Source: Phycisphaerae bacterium (lineage in GTDB: Bacteria > Planctomycetota > Phycisphaerae > UBA1845). From it: 32,918 nt of DNA. The translations under genes and the position numbers were made by a program. Below, in pieces: positions 30,088 through 32,918 of the stretch (position 1 is its first letter; the number at the start of each line of letters is the position of its first letter). The notes under the pieces were generated by a model. It saw nothing but the letters and a program-made list of their open reading frames with translations. It was not told the origin of the DNA and ran no database searches. Where the stretch lies: contig JAJDEA010000012.1 in assembly GCA_029260035.1 (NCBI GenBank), forward strand, positions 1 through 32,918, in the 5' to 3' direction.

Positions 30088-31190
30088 CGGATACGACGAT
30101 TCTACAGAAAACACCTCTTCACGACGCGCACGTTGATTTCGGCGGGCGCATGGTGGATTTTTCAGGCTGGTCGCTGCCGATTTCCTTCGCTGGTATCACC
30201 GAGGAACACCGTCATACGCGAAACGCTTGCAGTGTCTTCGACGTGTCGCACATGGGCCGGTTGGTGCTAACCGGGGAAGATTGTGAGTCCTTCTTGAACA
30301 GGATTTGCACACGAAATCTGATGGAAGCGGAAGTTGGACGTTCCTATTACTCACACATCTGCCGGGAAGATGGAGGCATACTCGACGACGTAATTGTGTC
30401 GCGGTTCGAAGATCGGTGGGGTGTCGTTTGCAACGGGGCGAATCGACAGAAAATCGTTGGCTGGCTCGATCAACATCGCGAAGGAACAGACGTTCTCCTG
30501 CGGGATGAAACAACTTCCACAGCTATGGTGGCCGTTCAAGGGCCGAAGACGATGGAACTCGCGGCGGAAATCACGGGGCAGGACTTGGCCTCGATGAAGC
30601 GGTATCGCCATGTTTCCTATGAATTCATGGGGATGAAAGTCACGGTCTATCGATGTGGCTACACTGGGGAAGATGGCGTGGAGGTGGTGATCCCGGCTGG
30701 GATCGTGAAGCTTCTGCTGCCTCGATTGTTGGGAAATCCCAAGAAACCCCATCCTATCATCAAGCCAGCGGGGCTTGGTGCTCGGGATACGCTGCGGATC
30801 GAAGCTGCTATGCCTCTCTACGGGCATGAGCTGAGCGAGGATGTTGATCCGCTCTCGGCTGGCCAGGCTTGGTGCGTGGACCTGAATAAGGAGTTCCTCG
30901 GCGCCGATGCCATGCGTAAAAAGAAAGCAGAGGGGCTTTTGAAGCAAATGACAGGCCTGGAACTTGACGGACGGCGGATTGCCCGGCAACATCAGAGAGT
31001 TTTTGTTGGGGCAAACGACGTTGGTGAGATTACGAGCGGGACGCTAAGCCCGACGATTGGCAAGAGTATCGCGATGGCCTTTGTGGATGTCTCCTGCCGA
31101 GAGGAAGGGACGTTTGTTGAAGTCGAAATCTCAGGCAAGCGGGTTGGCGCAAGGGTGGTCAAGATGCCGTTCTACACCAAGCCAAAGTAG
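30084..31190 (+). CDS. gcvT: Aminomethyltransferase, T-protein of the glycine cleavage system
   Basis: The product (368 residues from the GTG at 30084) is a full-length T-protein that moves the methylene group from lipoyl-bound aminomethyl to tetrahydrofolate. Signatures are FGGRMVDFSGWSLPISF near the start, VFDVSHMGRLVLTG, GGILDDVIVSRF, VAVQGPKTME, RCGYTGEDGVEV and GARDTLRIEAAMPLYGHEL. The GTG forms a GTGA overlap with the upstream stop, with AAAGGA about eight bases before it, so it is preferred over the GTG at 30057. It is followed 47 bases later by gcvH. No gcvP gene lies in the window. Confidence 0.96.
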   Translation: MTDTTILQKTPLHDAHVDFGGRMVDFSGWSLPISFAGITEEHRHTRNACSVFDVSHMGRLVLTGEDCESFLNRICTRNLMEAEVGRSYYSHICREDGGILDDVIVSRFEDRWGVVCNGANRQKIVGWLDQHREGTDVLLRDETTSTAMVAVQGPKTMELAAEITGQDLASMKRYRHVSYEFMGMKVTVYRCGYTGEDGVEVVIPAGIVKLLLPRLLGNPKKPHPIIKPAGLGARDTLRIEAAMPLYGHELSEDVDPLSAGQAWCVDLNKEFLGADAMRKKKAEGLLKQMTGLELDGRRIARQHQRVFVGANDVGEITSGTLSPTIGKSIAMAFVDVSCREEGTFVEVEISGKRVGARVVKMPFYTKPK

Positions 31191-31237
31191 TTTGGCGGAT
31201 TAGTATTTGGTAACAATAATTAGACAAGGCACTAAGT

Positions 31238-31642
31238 ATGGCACAGCAAGGCGACGCAATGACAATTCCAGCAGACCGAAGGTATTCAGAAACGCACGAG
31301 TGGTTTCTTGTTGAAGGGGAGGTAGTGACAATCGGCTTGACTCAGCACGCTGCGGATGAGCTGACAGACATCACTTTTGTTGAACTGCCCGATGAAGGCG
31401 CTGAGTTTGGCGTAGGTGATGCCATTGGTGAGATTGAATCGGTCAAAGCGACGTCGGAGCTTTTTACCGCGGTTGCAGGAACTGTGGTTGAAGTAAATAC
31501 TGCCCTCGCGGATCACCCGGAACTCGTCAACGACGACGCCTACGATGAAGGCTGGCTTCTCCGACTCAAAGTCGATTCCGCCGCATCTCTCGGGTCCCTT
31601 ATGAAAAGCAAAGAGTACGGCAACTTCATCGGCAGCCAATGA
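31238..31642 (+). CDS. gcvH: Glycine cleavage system H protein
   Basis: The 134-residue product carries the lipoyl arm of the glycine cleavage complex. The lipoylated Lys70 lies in GEIESVKATSELFTAVAG, and the start of the domain reads RRYSETHEWF. The C-terminal DEGWLLRLKV is also typical. Both the ATG at 31238 and one at 31259 have AAGG upstream; the former is reported. It follows gcvT and probably shares its transcript. No terminator is visible before tRNA-Ala. Confidence 0.97.
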   Translation: MAQQGDAMTIPADRRYSETHEWFLVEGEVVTIGLTQHAADELTDITFVELPDEGAEFGVGDAIGEIESVKATSELFTAVAGTVVEVNTALADHPELVNDDAYDEGWLLRLKVDSAASLGSLMKSKEYGNFIGSQ

Positions 31643-31725
31643 ATCGCTGTGGTTGCCTGCGATCGGGGTGACATCGATGATTCGCCAGCCGATCCGATGA
31701 AGTGGCGCGCTCTCAGATACCTATC

Positions 31726-31753
31726 TTGACTGAAAATAAGGTCGTGGTAGGTT
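31726..31753 (+). promoter_or_regulatory. Possible promoter of tRNA-Ala
   Basis: TTGACT at 31726-31731 is a near-consensus -35 box, followed after 16 bases by TAGGTT at 31748-31753, a weak -10 box. The tRNA begins 17 bases later. Confidence 0.45.
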
Positions 31754-31770
31754 GTTTACATTACGACAGC

Positions 31771-31844
<74 letters not shown>

Positions 31845-31862
31845 GTTCTGTCGATTATGTGA

Positions 31863-31888
31863 GGTGCGCTTTGAAGACGCACTTTTTT
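31863..31888 (+). terminator. Rho-independent terminator of tRNA-Ala
   Basis: GTGCG (31864-31868) pairs with CGCAC (31878-31882), with an inner CTT/AAG extension, followed by six T. It starts 19 bases after the tRNA and resembles the hairpin at 32331-32359. Confidence 0.88.
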
Positions 31889-31889
31889 C

Positions 31890-31982
31890 CATAGCAACGA
31901 ACAGTCAAGTGCAGCAGCGAATCGCGCTACCACACGGGTATAAAGTGCATCCGAACGCTACTGTAGAATAGAGCTTGCTCTA
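31890..31982 (+). repeat. 93-bp imperfect dispersed repeat, copy 2
   Basis: This is the second copy of the element at 19491-19583, same orientation, 18 mismatches and no gaps. It begins directly after the tRNA-Ala terminator and ends 118 bases before the start of the DUF1858-like gene. Confidence 0.75.
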
Positions 31983-32099
31983 ATCGACTGTTATCTCGTG
32001 AGAAATGCGGGATAACCTCTTGTCACGATAACGCTTGCGATCAACGATTCCATATCGATAATCCAAGCTCATTAATACCTCACCGGAGTTTGCAGCATC

Positions 32100-32321
32100 A
32101 TGTTGACCATCAACGGCCATACGACTGTACGAGAACTGCTTACGGAGCACCCAAACGCTTTTGACGTGCTCGTGTCACATGGCATGTGCCAGAACTGCAA
32201 AGACAATCCACCGCCCGTTCCGCTTGAACACTTCGCCCAAAAACATTGCGACGGCGATCTCGAAAAACTCATCGAGAAGGTCGAATCGGCCATACGCCAA
32301 AATGAGTCGCCGCCTTCTTAG
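32100..32321 (+). CDS. Small DUF1858-like cysteine protein
   Basis: The 73-residue product begins MLTINGHTTVRELLTEHPNA and has HGMCQNC (Cys30-x2-Cys33) followed by PLEHFAQKHCDGDLEKLIEKVE. This layout (target sequence for threonine-valine-x-glutamate-leucine start, a CxxC before a short helix, and a final helix) matches DUF1858 and the N-terminal domain of ScdA/RIC-type proteins, often found with redox or iron-sulfur proteins. The function is not known. The ATG has no clear ribosome binding site beyond GGAG about 17 bases upstream. A hairpin begins nine bases after the stop. Confidence 0.7.
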   Translation: MLTINGHTTVRELLTEHPNAFDVLVSHGMCQNCKDNPPPVPLEHFAQKHCDGDLEKLIEKVESAIRQNESPPS

Positions 32322-32329
32322 TGAGTTCT

Positions 32330-32397
32330 GTAGGGTGCATCCTTAAGGCGCACTTCTTTTGTTCGACCTTCCTAGGTGCGTCCGGGACGCACCCTAC
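32330..32397. terminator. Composite inverted repeat between convergent genes, probable bidirectional terminator
   Basis: GTAGGGTGC at 32330-32338 and GCACCCTAC at 32389-32397 are perfectly complementary, and 12 of 13 bases pair if extended. Each arm also folds alone: GTGC/GCAC around CCTTAAGG at 32335-32353, followed by TTCTTTT, and GTGCGTC/GACGCAC at 32376-32392. The stop codon of the minus-strand bluetail gene lies within the right arm. Confidence 0.7.
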
Positions 32398-32918
32398 GGG
32401 ATGAAGTCGAAGTTTGCTGCGTTGAACTCGCTTGAGGCAATCGCTGTGTTGCCGGACATCTTCGCGAGATTCAAGCACGTCAGGTCAGTCGAGTCAAAGC
32501 TCGTGTTGTTGGTCGTCTCAGCTTCTGCATGGCAAATAGCCAGGAAGGCATCGTTACCATCGCTGTAGACAACAGGGAACGCATTCGCAGCATCGCCACC
32601 AGCGGCGGCGATCGTCAACACGGTACCACCAGCAGCTTCAAGGGCTGTTTCCAACGCTGCCGTTGTTGCCGTCGTAGCACCGGTCAGAACGATTACATTC
32701 GCGTTCGCTGCAGGTGTGCAGCCACTGCCAGTCACACATTCGTGAATTAAAACCGTGTCCGTATCAACAACCGACGAACCGTCTTGCAGTTCAACGAAAT
32801 CAACGGCAATGTTGTCCGATGCACCAGCCGACTCCAAAGACGAAACGTCAAGGTCGAACTGATCGCCAGAGGCACCCGTCGTGAAGTCACTGATCGTGTC
32901 GGAATTAGCGGAAGAAGC
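32394..32918 (-). CDS. Bluetail/RTX-like secreted surface protein, C-terminal end (5' end outside window)
   Basis: The frame is open to the right edge and gives about 174 residues. The first visible part reads SDTISDFTTGASGDQFDLDVS, the classic end of an RTX/serralysin-type calcium-binding region (DxIxDFxxGxxxDxxDL). It is followed by VIVLTGATTATTAALETAL, a FPVVYSDGNDAFLAI stretch and a final EFNAANFDFIP, a pattern typical of bluetail domains of surface proteins. Such proteins are generally exported by type I secretion with C-terminal signals. Asp, Asn, Ala and Thr are abundant and Lys and Arg almost absent, as usual for calcium-binding secreted proteins. The RTX repeats should lie beyond the edge. 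Confidence 0.8.
   Translation of the reverse strand, partial: ASSANSDTISDFTTGASGDQFDLDVSSLESAGASDNIAVDFVELQDGSSVVDTDTVLIHECVTGSGCTPAANANVIVLTGATTATTAALETALEAAGGTVLTIAAAGGDAANAFPVVYSDGNDAFLAICHAEAETTNNTSFDSTDLTCLNLAKMSGNTAIASSEFNAANFDFIP

Overview
The window looks like a chromosomal segment of a Planctomycetota bacterium, probably of the Phycisphaerae type. This is an inference from gene content. It rests on a membrane protein ending in a CGYDLRG-type zinc ribbon, a PilM/N/O set mixed with type II pseudopilins, a Ser/Thr kinase fused to a TolB-like propeller, and a bluetail/RTX-like surface protein. No rRNA, CRISPR array, phage or intact insertion sequence is visible. Most of the window is core and envelope biology.

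Region 1 (1-8986) is one long plus-strand cluster for a type II secretion/type IV pilus-like machine. It runs: C-terminal end of a GspE/PilB ATPase, GspF/PilC platform protein, PilM, PilN, PilO, a PilP/GspC-like protein, and six prepilin-like proteins (two GspG-like, then GspH-, GspJ-, GspI- and GspK-like). The early genes overlap by a few bases and are probably translationally coupled. The GspJ-like protein carries an extra C-terminal beta-sandwich. The GspI- and GspK-like proteins lack the usual Glu at +5.

Region 2 (8987-14167) holds a VanZ-like membrane protein with three apparent repeat units and a fur/perR-katG oxidative-stress pair. The catalase-peroxidase begins with a signal peptide, so it is probably exported, and the fur promoter suggests a leaderless transcript.

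Region 3 (14168-19287, minus strand) has tRNA-Gly(GCC), a receptor-type Ser/Thr kinase with a 26-codon remnant of a second kinase gene just after its stop, a Tat-exported glycosylasparaginase-like hydrolase and an O6-alkylguanine DNA alkyltransferase.

Region 4 (19288-25586) has a YugP-like membrane metalloprotease, the zinc-ribbon membrane protein, a stand-alone HPt protein, a small cysteine protein, an anchored thioredoxin-like protein and convergent uvrA, which overlaps the thioredoxin gene by 47 bp.

Region 5 (25587-31642) has a CtpA/Prc-like S41 protease with its terminator, ndk, an iodotyrosine-deiodinase-like flavoprotein coupled by a GTGA overlap to gcvT, and gcvH.

Region 6 (31643-32918) has tRNA-Ala(CGC) with its terminator, a small DUF1858-like cysteine protein, a composite inverted repeat between convergent genes, and the C-terminus of a bluetail/RTX-like secreted protein that runs off the right edge. 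A 93-bp imperfect repeat occurs at 19491-19583 and again at 31890-31982 in the same orientation, each about 100-120 bp upstream of a gene.

The strongest leads are the modified pseudopilus tip, the exported KatG with a leaderless regulator, the deiodinase-like enzyme coupled to glycine cleavage, the kinase remnant and the 93-bp repeat pair. No complete, clearly novel multi-gene system was recognised.
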